Shown here: one piece after another, positions 17,102-25,155 of the stretch
How the letters are laid out: each line of letters opens with the position of its first letter
Numbering within the stretch: position 1 is the first letter of the stretch
Origin: Methylomicrobium sp.
GTDB lineage: Bacteria; Pseudomonadota; Gammaproteobacteria; Methylococcales; Methylomonadaceae
Length of the DNA: 39,003 bases
Reading direction: 5' to 3'
NCBI GenBank assembly: GCA_018333785.1
Contig: JAGXSU010000199.1
Coordinates: forward strand, 1 to 39,003
Program-made: the position numbers and the translations under genes
Notes under the pieces: model-generated
Database searches by the model: none
Seen by the model: only the letters and a program-made list of their open reading frames with translations
What the model was told of the DNA's origin: nothing

Positions 17102-17920
17102 TTAGCTTAGCTCGTGGGCAATGACTTCAGCCTCTGAACCAGCATCGTTTTTCAGAAAACAGACATCGCTTGAATGAAGCAATTTGCCGGATTCTGTATG
17201 GATAGTATGGATCTTGTAGATACCACTGCTTATTCCCTGGTCAGGATCATTCCAGAATACCTCGTCACCAACGCTTAGCTCAGTGGACAAATAGTCCTGA
17301 GCATCAGCGAGATCGATGAATTCGGCATCATTGCCTAATGACATGGGAAGATTGGCAGCAAGAACCCCGGCAAGGGAAAACTTGGAAGCCGAAGCAACAT
17401 CAAAACTCCATCTATTTTGATTTGACCAATAACCACGCTCAGAATCAGATTTAATGACCTTTAATGTCGTAGCGTCGAGATCAGAAAATGATTCGAGACG
17501 ATAATTGTCTTGCCAGGTAGATGAACAATCCATGCAGGTCACGAACGACCAAACAAGATTGCCATCTGCCTCCATCGAGCCGGGAGACTCAATGTTCATA
17601 GAACCGCAGTTTGGACAGAATTTACCGTGCGTTTTTAGGTAATTTTCCTGCGCGGAATCTTCTTTACGATCACACTCAATAGCTTGATCGAAAGCCGCGA
17701 ACACTGCGTCAACATGCGGATTATCGCGAATGGCCTGCTCTATGTGCCCGAGAAACTCGGCTCCATTGGGCAATGTGGCCAATTCGTCTAAATCAGCGCC
17801 CTCAATATCGAAGTCCTGTATAGAGACACGAATATTGAGAGATGAATCGGTGTAAACGGCTTGAACCAAACCGCCTTCAACGTGAACGACCAAATTGATG
17901 GTTTTTTGACTGGTAGTCAT
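17102..17920 (-). CDS. Zinc-ribbon hypothetical protein (272 aa)
   Basis: Residues in the middle hold a four-cysteine zinc ribbon: CPNCGS, about 27 residues, then CMDCSSTW. The N-terminus (MTTSQKTINLVVHVEGG) looks like a beta-rich domain common in small plasmid proteins. The C-terminus holds a FWNDPDQGISSGIYKI segment reminiscent of KOW/SH3-like folds. The start at 17920 follows GGAGAAATATC and leader L5. It is the last gene of the middle operon, ending 8 nt before repeat copy 1. Function unknown; nucleic-acid binding is plausible. Confidence 0.75.
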   Translation of the reverse strand: MTTSQKTINLVVHVEGGLVQAVYTDSSLNIRVSIQDFDIEGADLDELATLPNGAEFLGHIEQAIRDNPHVDAVFAAFDQAIECDRKEDSAQENYLKTHGKFCPNCGSMNIESPGSMEADGNLVWSFVTCMDCSSTWQDNYRLESFSDLDATTLKVIKSDSERGYWSNQNRWSFDVASASKFSLAGVLAANLPMSLGNDAEFIDLADAQDYLSTELSVGDEVFWNDPDQGISSGIYKIHTIHTESGKLLHSSDVCFLKNDAGSEAEVIAHELS

Positions 17921-17993
17921 GATATTTCTCCAATAAATGTAATTAAACGGGAAACACAAAGCCCATTCCGGGATAAGTGTTTCCCGGAAGAGT
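17921..17993 (-). promoter_or_regulatory. Switch-like RNA leader L5
   Basis: Segments: 1 CGGGAAACAC, 2 ATCCCG, CCC-GGAAT-GGG inner stem, 3 GTGTTTCCC, 4 GGAGAAATATCATG. Pairing 3:4 tolerates the ATAT spacer through two G-U pairs and has one A-C mismatch. Confidence 0.65.
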
Positions 17994-18006
17994 GAAAGAA
18001 AAAGTG

Positions 18007-18819
18007 TTAGCCTTGGAGCGCTAGATCAATTGAATTAAGCAACTCTTCAGAACAACCACCGTGATTATGCCAAGCAATCGGCAATGCGCTTCTGCATTCA
18101 ATCAATAAAGTTTTGAGCTGTTGATCATCAGAAACATCCGACGACAAAGCATCATTGATGCGTTGAATTAAAGCTGGATCAACCCCTTCAGACTTTGCAA
18201 AAGACCAATCAGGCAAAGCTGCGCGTGCTTGTTCAATCGCTTCACGAATAGACCATTGAGAAGTATTTCCACCCAAAGTCGCAGCGTGAAGAATCTCTGC
18301 ACCAGGATAAGCGTTTTCGGCTTGTTCCATAGCGTGTTCAGCATCCGTTGCAAAACAATCGAAATGCAAGATCGTTTTGTCACCAGCTTCATCATGATAA
18401 GAAACGCGGAAAAGCTTGAGGTCAGGATTGAGGAGAAGCATCAAAACATCACTCCAGTTCCAGTCATCTTTGGACGGCGTTAGCATACTTATGACACTGA
18501 TATCGCAAGCAAATGCATTAGCCAAATTGAAACCAGCAGTTTGAACCTGGTCAACGGGTTCAAAATTGGGGTCGGCAGTCATAATGACACGATCATTAAG
18601 AACTAATCCGCAATCACCAGATGACAGGGTAATCAACCTCAAAGAAGGATGGATATTAGGACCGTAAAGATCGAGGCTAGATTTGACCTCCTCAATCAAT
18701 TTCTTGGTATCACCAATCGTTTCCAAACGCTTTTCATTACAACGGTTATAGCCATAATCGTTAACCATTTCCTCTAAAACGTTGATCAAATCTTGAATCA
18801 TTTTTTTATCTTTGCTCAT
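18007..18819 (-). CDS. Hypothetical protein (270 aa)
   Basis: Starts MSKDKKMIQDLINVLEEMVN, a helical N-terminus. Residues around 150-185 include FRVSYHDEAGDKTILHFDCFATDAEHAMEQAENAYPGAE (written here as one region, not one motif; key part DAEHAMEQAENAYPG), a phrase partly shared with the 122-aa protein at 14.4 kb. The start is set by GGAGATTCTTACA. An intrinsic terminator separates it from the CobT-like gene upstream. No enzyme motif seen. Confidence 0.75.
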   Translation of the reverse strand: MSKDKKMIQDLINVLEEMVNDYGYNRCNEKRLETIGDTKKLIEEVKSSLDLYGPNIHPSLRLITLSSGDCGLVLNDRVIMTADPNFEPVDQVQTAGFNLANAFACDISVISMLTPSKDDWNWSDVLMLLLNPDLKLFRVSYHDEAGDKTILHFDCFATDAEHAMEQAENAYPGAEILHAATLGGNTSQWSIREAIEQARAALPDWSFAKSEGVDPALIQRINDALSSDVSDDQQLKTLLIECRSALPIAWHNHGGCSEELLNSIDLALQG

Positions 18820-18884
18820 TGTAAGAATCTCCAAAAGAAACAAACAAAGAGCATGCCCCAGAGGGAAAGGCTCCCTGTCTGGGT
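18820..18884 (-). promoter_or_regulatory. Degenerate RNA leader L6
   Basis: Hairpin CCCAGA-AGGGA with TCCCT-CTGGG keeps the 1:2 and GGG elements, but the downstream segment (GCATGCTC) has only about four bases of complement to GGAG. The segment 3:4 switch is weak or lost. Confidence 0.45.
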
Positions 18885-18913
18885 AGAAAAAATGGCGATC
18901 CCGAAGAATCGCC
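18885..18913 (-). terminator. Intrinsic terminator after the CobT-like gene
   Basis: In minus sense GGCGAT and ATCGCC form a perfect 6-bp stem (18894-18899 with 18908-18913) followed by ATTTTTTC. It begins 11 nt past the stop at 18924. As no operon-head repeat follows, read-through must supply the downstream genes, or there is an unseen promoter. Confidence 0.7.
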
Positions 18914-18923
18914 AAAGGTTTAG

Positions 18924-20735
18924 TTAAGCAGCCAACAACAAATCTTTACTGATTCGAAAAAGCTCGGAACGCAGGTCGGACACATTGTTGATGCAGATCG
19001 AATTGTCAAACAAATGACTGGTATCGATACAGATCCCAACACCTACCAATTCAATGCCGGTCGCTTCGCAGCGGCGGATTACTGATTTGGCGGCATCATA
19101 ATCATCAGGCTCACCGTCGGTGAGTATCATGATGACCTTACGATCTTCCCTGGTTGCCATAACGCTCGCAGCGGCATACCAAAGTGCGGTATGAAGTGGC
19201 GTGCCTCCATTGGTAATTGCAGAAAACGCGGACGCATTAGGACGAACCTTCTGGCCATGCTTCAACAATGGATTGACGTTATCGGTATCTCCATGAGGAA
19301 AACGTGTAATCGCCGGATTGACACCTGAAATACCTTCAAGCGCCAAAGCCAGAGCCACAGCAGAATCCATGGCTATACGAGCCAAGGTAATCGACAAATT
19401 CGAGCTTATACGGTTATTCATAGAGCCCGACGCATCGACCAATAAGTGCAAGGCCGTATTAGGTGCCTGCTTGTGAGTTCTGCGTTCGAAAACGCGAGAA
19501 TCACCTTGCGACAAGCGAACCAATTTACGACCATCAATGCGATTTCCAGATCGTTTGTTAACAGGACGTTCATAACGACTGGATTGAATTAGGCCTTGTA
19601 AAGAAGCCCGGATTTTGCCAGATTCTGAAAGCGCTCGATTCAATATCGCATTGCCAGTCGGTGGATTACGGTTCGGATCCAACGCCAAGGGCAAATGGGT
19701 TTCAGAATCGTAACTATTTCTTGGCTGATTTCCCAACAGCTCTTGAGCTGCTTCAAACAAATCATCAGGTAAGTCATCTTGACCGGCAGAGAGCACCGAA
19801 GACAAGATTTGCGCTAATTGGTCGGCATCCTGAGATTGATCATTAGCATCGGAATGGGATGACGTTGCACCCTGTCCAGGTTGTTGATCCGTGTTGTCAT
19901 CGCCGGCATCAGACGTATCTGATTGGCCATTAGCATTATCTGCCTGTGACTGTTGATCCTGTTGAGAGTCCCCAGTATCAGAAGAGTCATCACTTTGATC
20001 GTCGGTGGAGTCATCAGAAGGATCCGATTGTCCACCAGAGTTACTTGGTGATTGTTGCGACTGTTGTTGCTGGGATTGTTGCCTAGCCTGTTCTTCAGCC
20101 TTTTCTTTCTCTTCTTGAATCATCCGCAAAATCTGATCGGCAAGCCGAACACAATCACGGGTATGACTCAAATGAGGCACATCAGACATAAGACCAAACA
20201 AACGGGTGACAGCGCCTACCGGAAAAACATCTTCCAGGAGGGCTTCAGCGGTATCAGCATAAGACGACAATGCCTTTTGACCAAGGACATCATGACGCAA
20301 ACGAAACAGCAGAAACTGTGAAAGAACACTGGCAGGATGCGGTTCGTCATCTTTTGTGACAAAACCATAAGCATCCGTTTGAACCAAGTATTCAGTCACT
20401 TTTTCCGTTGTCCGTTTTGTACCTGGATAGGGTTCTTGCATAGATTTCTCAATGCGAACGTCTTCCAGGATGTTGACAATATGCTTCCGTAGAGGATTTG
20501 TAGCGGCGTTGCGAAATTCACCAAAATCGGTAAAGCGAACGTGCGCTGCTTCATGTACCAAATAACCCCAGGCAACATCCTTAATATTGGAATCCTCACT
20601 ATCTAATGCAGGAAGGTGAATCCGATCGCCGGTTGTATAGGCATCGTCTCCACCTACCGAAACTTTGACGCCAAACTTGTTGCCCAATGCCGCAGCAACA
20701 ATTGGAAAGGCGTTATTCAAGGTTTGATTTTTCAT
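18924..20735 (-). CDS. CobT-like VWA-domain protein
   Basis: A 603-aa protein of the CobT/VWA type. Near the N-terminus is a metalloprotease-like HEAAH (61-65). From about 216 to 305 lies a Q/S/D-rich low-complexity linker. The C-terminus is a VWA domain with an intact MIDAS, DASGSM at 434-439, and LTDGEPDD further on. True cobaltochelatase CobT is replaced by such relatives in phages and mobile elements, where they pair with a CobS-like AAA ATPase, as here (23.9-24.9 kb). A MoxR/VWA-style chaperone or remodelling complex is inferred. No cobalamin genes are nearby, so a B12 role is unlikely. The start at 20735 has GGAGATTTAAACC and leader L7. Confidence 0.87.
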   Translation of the reverse strand: MKNQTLNNAFPIVAAALGNKFGVKVSVGGDDAYTTGDRIHLPALDSEDSNIKDVAWGYLVHEAAHVRFTDFGEFRNAATNPLRKHIVNILEDVRIEKSMQEPYPGTKRTTEKVTEYLVQTDAYGFVTKDDEPHPASVLSQFLLFRLRHDVLGQKALSSYADTAEALLEDVFPVGAVTRLFGLMSDVPHLSHTRDCVRLADQILRMIQEEKEKAEEQARQQSQQQQSQQSPSNSGGQSDPSDDSTDDQSDDSSDTGDSQQDQQSQADNANGQSDTSDAGDDNTDQQPGQGATSSHSDANDQSQDADQLAQILSSVLSAGQDDLPDDLFEAAQELLGNQPRNSYDSETHLPLALDPNRNPPTGNAILNRALSESGKIRASLQGLIQSSRYERPVNKRSGNRIDGRKLVRLSQGDSRVFERRTHKQAPNTALHLLVDASGSMNNRISSNLSITLARIAMDSAVALALALEGISGVNPAITRFPHGDTDNVNPLLKHGQKVRPNASAFSAITNGGTPLHTALWYAAASVMATREDRKVIMILTDGEPDDYDAAKSVIRRCEATGIELVGVGICIDTSHLFDNSICINNVSDLRSELFRISKDLLLAA

Positions 20736-21141
20736 GGTTTAAATCTCCAAAAAGGAGGCAAACCATGAGCCCGAGAGGCAAATGGTTTACCTCAAGGGTC
20801 AAAAGAAAAGGGGTTAAATCAAAGCAGTCGAACAGCGTAGCTATTACTAATTCGACATTTTGAACAAATTTAAGGCACAAGGCGCTTAATTGGTGAATGC
20901 TGCAATCTTTAAGAATCAGAACCGATTCTGTCTTCAGAATATTTCGTCCATGACTTTGATAAAGACCGGATAAACACCAATTGAATTGATCGCCAGAAAA
21001 ATAGACTTGGGTCTCTTTCTTGCCAACAGCTGAGTCGTACATTTTGAATGATAACGCAGCGGATGGTGGATCAAAAATATTCCAACCATTTGCATGAAGG
21101 ATATTGCAAATAAATTGCATGATTTCCTTTTGAGAACTCAT
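20713..21141 (-). CDS. Hypothetical protein (142 aa) reading through the next leader
   Basis: Starts MSSQKEIMQFICNILHANGW. ATG 21141 is preferred over GTG 21153 because GTGAGG lies six bases upstream; it overlaps the end of the preceding gene's region. The frame continues through the entire leader L7 and ends 23 bp inside the CobT-like gene. Its last 36 or so residues are therefore encoded by the leader. The stop could alternatively have been lost recently. No family recognised. Confidence 0.65.
   Translation of the reverse strand: MSSQKEIMQFICNILHANGWNIFDPPSAALSFKMYDSAVGKKETQVYFSGDQFNWCLSGLYQSHGRNILKTESVLILKDCSIHQLSALCLKFVQNVELVIATLFDCFDLTPFLLTLEVNHLPLGLMVCLLFGDLNHEKSNLE
20736..20803 (-). 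promoter_or_regulatory. Switch-like RNA leader L7
   Basis: Segments: 1 GAGGTAAACCAT, 2 TTTGCCTC (8 bp with 1), 3 CATGGTTTGCCTCC, 4 GGAGATTTAAACCATG. Segment 3 pairs with the start codon itself (CATGGTTT with AAACCATG) and with GGAG. CTTTTT follows. Confidence 0.78.
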
Positions 21142-21149
21142 AAACTGCC

Positions 21150-21647
21150 TCACATAGCAAACAAGCTACCAGAAATAAAGTCCATGAATTTGATGGCTTC
21201 AACATTAAGCGTAAAACGAGCATGAAGCACACTATCAATGAAAACTTCCCACGGATATTTGGGATCGTCGCACTTGGACAGAGTCATATCACCAACACGA
21301 AACTTCTTGTGTTGGTAAAGCGTTTCTTCGCGCGAGTCGATGCGGATAATGCAATGATCCAATAAGCCTGGACCACCACAATCACCAGAAGGCACTAACA
21401 AAGGAATTTTAATTCTTCCCGTAGAGCGCCCAATTCGACCGACAACATCAAACTCATCATGCCAGGACTGGCCTGTTTGAGCGTCACCGTAATAAATCCT
21501 GACTTCAGTGCCGCTATTTTGAAGTTTCTCCAAAATACGAATCACTTGATCAGGGGTTTCCTGGTGATAGCAAGTGCCTGAAGGCAATCTTGCATATTTA
21601 ATGACATTGCCGTTGGAAAGTTTTGATTCGAATAATTCTTTTTTCAT
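21150..21647 (-). CDS. Hypothetical protein (165 aa)
   Basis: Starts MKKELFESKLSNGNVIKYAR. It has a beta-rich centre (IRIYYGDAQTGQSWHDEFDVVGRIGRSTG) like small modulator proteins common on conjugative plasmids. The start has CGGAGAAAAACC and leader L8. It is followed at once by the 142-aa gene (gap 8 nt). No function assigned. Confidence 0.72.
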   Translation of the reverse strand: MKKELFESKLSNGNVIKYARLPSGTCYHQETPDQVIRILEKLQNSGTEVRIYYGDAQTGQSWHDEFDVVGRIGRSTGRIKIPLLVPSGDCGGPGLLDHCIIRIDSREETLYQHKKFRVGDMTLSKCDDPKYPWEVFIDSVLHARFTLNVEAIKFMDFISGSLFAM

Positions 21648-21710
21648 GGTTTTTCTCCGAAAAAGAGGCAAACCATGAGCCCAAGAGGCAATGGTTCACC
21701 TCAAGGGTTA
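21648..21710 (-). promoter_or_regulatory. Switch-like RNA leader L8
   Basis: Segments: 1 GAGGTGAACCAT, 2 TTGCCTC, 3 CATGGTTTGCCTC, 4 GGAGAAAAACCATG. CATGGTTT in segment 3 complements AAACCATG. CTTTTT follows. It is closely related to L7, suggesting duplication. Confidence 0.75.
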
Positions 21711-21715
21711 AATAA

Positions 21716-21768
21716 TTTGGCGGAGGCAAAACATCCAATGGGATGAATTTGCACCCACCGGGTAAAAA
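21716..21768 (-). promoter_or_regulatory. Orphan leader without a gene
   Basis: In minus sense GGTGGGTGCAAA and TTTTGCCTCCGCC pair around an inner hairpin CATCC-CATT-GGATG, preceded by ACCC as in other leaders. No start codon or Shine-Dalgarno follows before leader L8. It looks like the remains of a leader whose gene was lost. Confidence 0.6.
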
Positions 21769-21771
21769 AAA

Positions 21772-23061
21772 TTAGAACCAGAAATCCGCAACTACTTCTG
21801 CCGCATCTGGAGTTTCAGTTTCGTCCTTTGATTGAACAGGAATCGACGTTGAAGCGGTTTCAGCGGCAACTTGTACAGTTTCTTTGACAGAAGCCATAAA
21901 GCTGTTTGCTTCGGGAACCGAATTCAAAACATCTTGTGCGACATTGTCGAGGCAAAGAGCAGCATCAACAGAAGGCGTTGCATCAAATACATCCTGTGCA
22001 GGATTGTAGTTCGAGAGGAAGTCGTCAAAACCGGGAAGATCATCGTCTTCGGTATTGACAGCAGGAGTATCAGCAACAGGGGCTTCAACAGGCGCTTCAT
22101 CCACTACTACAGTAGAAGATGAATCGAGCATTACTGCGTCGTCATCTTGTTCGTCATCAGGTTCAACTGCGGCTATAGCATCTGAAACCGAGATGGATTC
22201 CATTTGCAACAAACCACCGCCATGACGCTTGATTTTGTCCGGATCGGACAACAGCAAACCAAGTGTAAAAAGGCTGTTGAAAGCAACGCCGTTATAGGGA
22301 CCTTGTTTGGGCAAGGCATCCAAAACAGCATCGATCTTATCGACAACCGGCATACACCGATGATCAAGAAAACCGAGACTGTCTAGCTTATCCCGCATTC
22401 TCCGAAAAGCATTGAGGGATCGACCGGTAACAGTATCCTTACCGACGAAAGATCGATCGATAAGTTGACTGGCTTCCTGAGCGATTTCATGGAAAAGCTG
22501 CTCACTCATGGAATTGGTACGGCGATGTAAGGAATCGACGGCAGCCGGTGTCGCATCAGGCAATGTGGTATCTGCCTGGGGAACGGTTACGCGAAAAACA
22601 ACGTAATCAAATCGCAACTTAGCAGCTACGGATTCAACAGGCTCAATCGCACGACGAATGGCATCGCCAAATTCAGCATGGCGGGCAATCCAGTCTTCGG
22701 TGTCCTCATGATAAGTAGCTAGGAGTTGATCGCGGGCCTCGTAGAAGGTCTTCGATAACGCATCCAGCTCTTGCGTAATACGAGGAATTTCCGCCCGCGG
22801 ATTAGCAAACCCCCCGATAAAGCGTGTTCCTGATTGAAGACAAATTCTTTCCGCTTCTTTTTTGATGCGATTGAATTCTTTCAGTTTGTCGGGATCAATG
22901 GTTTTTTTGGTGCCGAGATAAGCCAAATCTTCCGGTGGAAGCTTGGAACCATCAGCTAAAACGAGATCCTCGGGTCTTAATTTTTTTGAACTTGTCCAAA
23001 GGTTGATGTCGAGTTTGACAACATCGATTTGGTCCAAAATCATTTCTGCATTGTGTGACAT
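21772..23061 (-). CDS. DUF3150-like protein (429 aa)
   Basis: The N-terminal half matches my memory of the DUF3150 family: VVKLDINLWTSSKKLRPEDL, YLGTKKTIDPDKLKEFN, AERICLQSGTRFIGGFA and helical segments around EAIxRAIEPVE. Such proteins commonly sit between CobS-like ATPase and CobT-like VWA genes on ICEs, plasmids and phages, exactly as here. Residues from about 300 on are acidic and probably disordered. The C-terminus VVADFWF resembles the SSB tail. The start at 23061 has GGAGG and leader L9. Function is not known in the family; a partner of the ATPase/VWA pair is inferred. Confidence 0.78.
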   Translation of the reverse strand: MSHNAEMILDQIDVVKLDINLWTSSKKLRPEDLVLADGSKLPPEDLAYLGTKKTIDPDKLKEFNRIKKEAERICLQSGTRFIGGFANPRAEIPRITQELDALSKTFYEARDQLLATYHEDTEDWIARHAEFGDAIRRAIEPVESVAAKLRFDYVVFRVTVPQADTTLPDATPAAVDSLHRRTNSMSEQLFHEIAQEASQLIDRSFVGKDTVTGRSLNAFRRMRDKLDSLGFLDHRCMPVVDKIDAVLDALPKQGPYNGVAFNSLFTLGLLLSDPDKIKRHGGGLLQMESISVSDAIAAVEPDDEQDDDAVMLDSSSTVVVDEAPVEAPVADTPAVNTEDDDLPGFDDFLSNYNPAQDVFDATPSVDAALCLDNVAQDVLNSVPEANSFMASVKETVQVAAETASTSIPVQSKDETETPDAAEVVADFWF

Positions 23062-23131
23062 AAAAGCCTCCAAAAAAGGTAAAGAAGAGGCAGCACACGA
23101 CCCAAGGGGCGATAGACTGCCCCTTTAGGGT
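23062..23131 (-). promoter_or_regulatory. Switch-like RNA leader L9
   Basis: Segments: 1 AGGGGCAG, 2 GCCCCT, 3 GTGCTGCCTC, 4 GGAGGCTTTTATG. GCCTC in segment 3 complements GAGGC of the Shine-Dalgarno; the pairing does not reach the AUG. The tract TTCTTTACCTTTTTT follows. Confidence 0.62.
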
Positions 23132-23140
23132 TAGGAAAAA

Positions 23141-23881
23141 TTAAAAGTAAAAATCATCCTGAGAAGACGCAATAATCGATAAATCGATTCGCTTCTCTAT
23201 CAGGCCAAGTTCTTCAGCAACTGGTCTCACCGATTCAAGATCCGTGTCAAAAAGAGACAGGGCTTTAGGTTCGAGTTTGATCTGGTTACTGATTTCAACA
23301 CCATCATCATGCGATAAATGGATGCTGATTTGGTCAGGTGATACTTTCATCATGGCCATGAACAGCAATAATGAAGAAACGCCAAATTCCTTAAAGAGTT
23401 TCCCAGATAAAGGAAGCTGATCTTTGACGATCTTCTCAGAAAAACCTTTAATCCACTCGTGATCCGGCAATAATGATTGAATCGTCTTGCTCATAGACAA
23501 AGCGTTCAGCTGAAACGTACCAATTGCTTGAGTATCGGCTAATGAAGTTTGTTTTATCTTGACTCGCCAATAGATACACAATTCATCCTGGGTAGGATGA
23601 GGGTCTTGACCTTGAGGTTTTGATGTTTGAGAAGCAGATGCGATCTTGCCATCGTCATCAATCAATACCTCGCCAATCAGTCTGTACCCTTTATTGGTTT
23701 TAGACCGAATATGCTCATTCATGGAAAGCATATTTTTATTGAAGGTCTTTGATTGTAGCCTAGTACCCGTTTTGCCCCATCGAGAGGTATAGGTACCATC
23801 ACCGTTATCACGAACAGCCCAATCTTTGGTTGAGTGATCCGGATTGGTGAAGCGATAGAGCTCAAAGTTTAACCCTGCCAT
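23141..23881 (-). CDS. WGR-domain protein (246 aa)
   Basis: Residues 1-75 form a WGR domain: ELYRFTNPDHSTKDWAVRDNGDGTYTSRWGKTGTRLQSKTF, given here by its key parts WAVRDN and RWGKTG. WGR domains bind nucleic acid in PARPs and in bacterial proteins often near AAA/VWA genes. The rest is unrecognised. It ends SSQDDFYF, an SSB-tail-like C-terminus. Its ATG overlaps the stop of the CobS-like gene (TAATG), so the two are translationally coupled and probably act together. Confidence 0.8.
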   Translation of the reverse strand: MAGLNFELYRFTNPDHSTKDWAVRDNGDGTYTSRWGKTGTRLQSKTFNKNMLSMNEHIRSKTNKGYRLIGEVLIDDDGKIASASQTSKPQGQDPHPTQDELCIYWRVKIKQTSLADTQAIGTFQLNALSMSKTIQSLLPDHEWIKGFSEKIVKDQLPLSGKLFKEFGVSSLLLFMAMMKVSPDQISIHLSHDDGVEISNQIKLEPKALSLFDTDLESVRPVAEELGLIEKRIDLSIIASSQDDFYF

Positions 23882-24858
23882 TACGCATCATCTCCCCAAG
23901 CATCACCGAATACATCTTTGGCGATCCTGTGAATAGCTTCACGTTGAGAAGGCTCCGCACGCAAAGTAAGAGATCTATCCAACGAATAAGACAGCGCATT
24001 AGGAGCTCGTTTATAAGCAATCATCAAGTTTGTCCAGCGAACCAATGTTCGGGTAGACATGGTAACGCTCAACTCGCCCGCACCATCAGTACCGCCAACA
24101 AAGAGTCGACGGATTTCGTTGGCCACGTTGATCATCTTTTCTGTCAAATTTTCCATGACAGAATCGAACGGTACGCCCATTCCCGTTAAAACTGACTTGA
24201 GAATGGATTGTTCGACGGATGCTTCGGGATAACCAACTTCCATCAGGCGAAAACGATCAAGGAAAGCCAAGTTTTGTTGCATGACACCTTGATAAAGACC
24301 TGATTGATCACCTTGGCCAGCGGAGTTGCCGGTAGCGATCAAACGGAATTTAGGATGAGGCTTGATGACTTCACCGCCGTTTTGAGGAATTACCAAAGGT
24401 TGTCCTTCGATAATATCGTTCAAACCAGCCAACTCAGACGGGTCCATCAAATCAATCTCATTTAATATCAATAGATGTCCGTCTCGTACTGCTTGAGCCA
24501 AAGGTCCGTGCACAAATGACATAGAGCCATTGACCAGCATAAATTGACCAATCAAATCGTTCAGTTCAAGACGACCATGACAGGTAACTTGATGAACAGG
24601 CCAATTCAAACGGGCTGCAACTTGGCAGATCAACGATGTTTTGCCAGAGCCCGTGGGTCCAGTTAAATACAATGCATCGCCAAGCGGATTGGAAATGAAT
24701 GTAAGAACATCACGAAGATGCTCATTGCGAAACACATATTCCTTTCTGGCTGGGATTGATGGATGGTTTTCATCCTCGAATCCCTCGGCCATCATTGCAG
24801 CTGGAGCAGCAATGTTAAAAGTTGTGTTGATTGGGAATTTTTTTGCAATTGCAGTCAT
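23881..24858 (-). CDS. CobS-like (MoxR-type) AAA+ ATPase
   Basis: A 325-aa AAA+ ATPase: Walker A GPTGSGKTS (67-75), Walker B LLILNEIDL (129-137), sensor 1 LIATGNS (about 173-179). The order and the HGRLELNDLIGQF segment match CobS/gas-vesicle-GvpN/MoxR-like ATPases. It is the first gene after operon-head repeat copy 2 and is coupled to the WGR protein; DUF3150-like and CobT-like genes follow. It probably powers a remodelling complex with the VWA protein. The start at 24858 has AGGAGAAACATC; the longer frame to 24879 is leader sequence. Confidence 0.9.
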   Translation of the reverse strand: MTAIAKKFPINTTFNIAAPAAMMAEGFEDENHPSIPARKEYVFRNEHLRDVLTFISNPLGDALYLTGPTGSGKTSLICQVAARLNWPVHQVTCHGRLELNDLIGQFMLVNGSMSFVHGPLAQAVRDGHLLILNEIDLMDPSELAGLNDIIEGQPLVIPQNGGEVIKPHPKFRLIATGNSAGQGDQSGLYQGVMQQNLAFLDRFRLMEVGYPEASVEQSILKSVLTGMGVPFDSVMENLTEKMINVANEIRRLFVGGTDGAGELSVTMSTRTLVRWTNLMIAYKRAPNALSYSLDRSLTLRAEPSQREAIHRIAKDVFGDAWGDDA

Positions 24859-24938
24859 GATGTTTCTCCTGGTTTTCAAAAAGAAAAAGGGGAAACATCA
24901 ACGCCCATGCCGGGAGAAGTTGTTTCCCCGGTGGGTAA
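24859..24938 (-). promoter_or_regulatory. Switch-like RNA leader L10
   Basis: Segments: 1 GGGGAAACA, 2 TCTCCC, CCC-GGCAT-GGG inner stem, 3 TGATGTTTCCCC, 4 GGAGAAACATCATG. Segment 3 TGATGTTTC exactly complements GAAACATCA. CTTTTTCTTTTT follows. Nearly the same as L21. Confidence 0.8.
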
Positions 24939-24941
24939 AGG

Positions 24942-25143
24942 TAAGAATCACGCCGAAGCGCTTAACAGGTTGCCTTATTTAGAGTGCTGAACTGGCACTT
25001 GCTTTTGAGTTCTCTTAGAGAACTACAAAAAATCGTCTTTCCACAATACTCATACCAAGCATTCTGGAAAGGCAGTACCGGCAGTATGCCAAATGCCGTC
25101 AAGGTTTTTGCATTCGAAAGACGCCCGTTTTAGCGCGTCTTTC
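24942..25143 (-). repeat. Operon-head repeat, copy 2 (about 202 bp)
   Basis: Same orientation as copies 1 and 3. The conserved half has the 17-bp palindrome at 25008-25024 and a CGC-TTCG-GCG hairpin. In the variable half CGAAAGACGC pairs with GCGTCTTTCG; the other stem has a wobble and one mismatch (CGTCTTTCCA with TGGAAAGGCA). It starts 12 nt after the stop at 25156 and ends at leader L10, ahead of the CobS-like gene. Confidence 0.85.
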
Positions 25144-25155
25144 GGTGGAGGATAA

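Noticed and set aside
18924-24858. Cobaltochelatase CobS/CobT for vitamin B12 synthesis
   Set aside because: No CobN or other cobalamin genes are present, and the neighbours (WGR, DUF3150-like, recombination) match the mobile-element version of these families.
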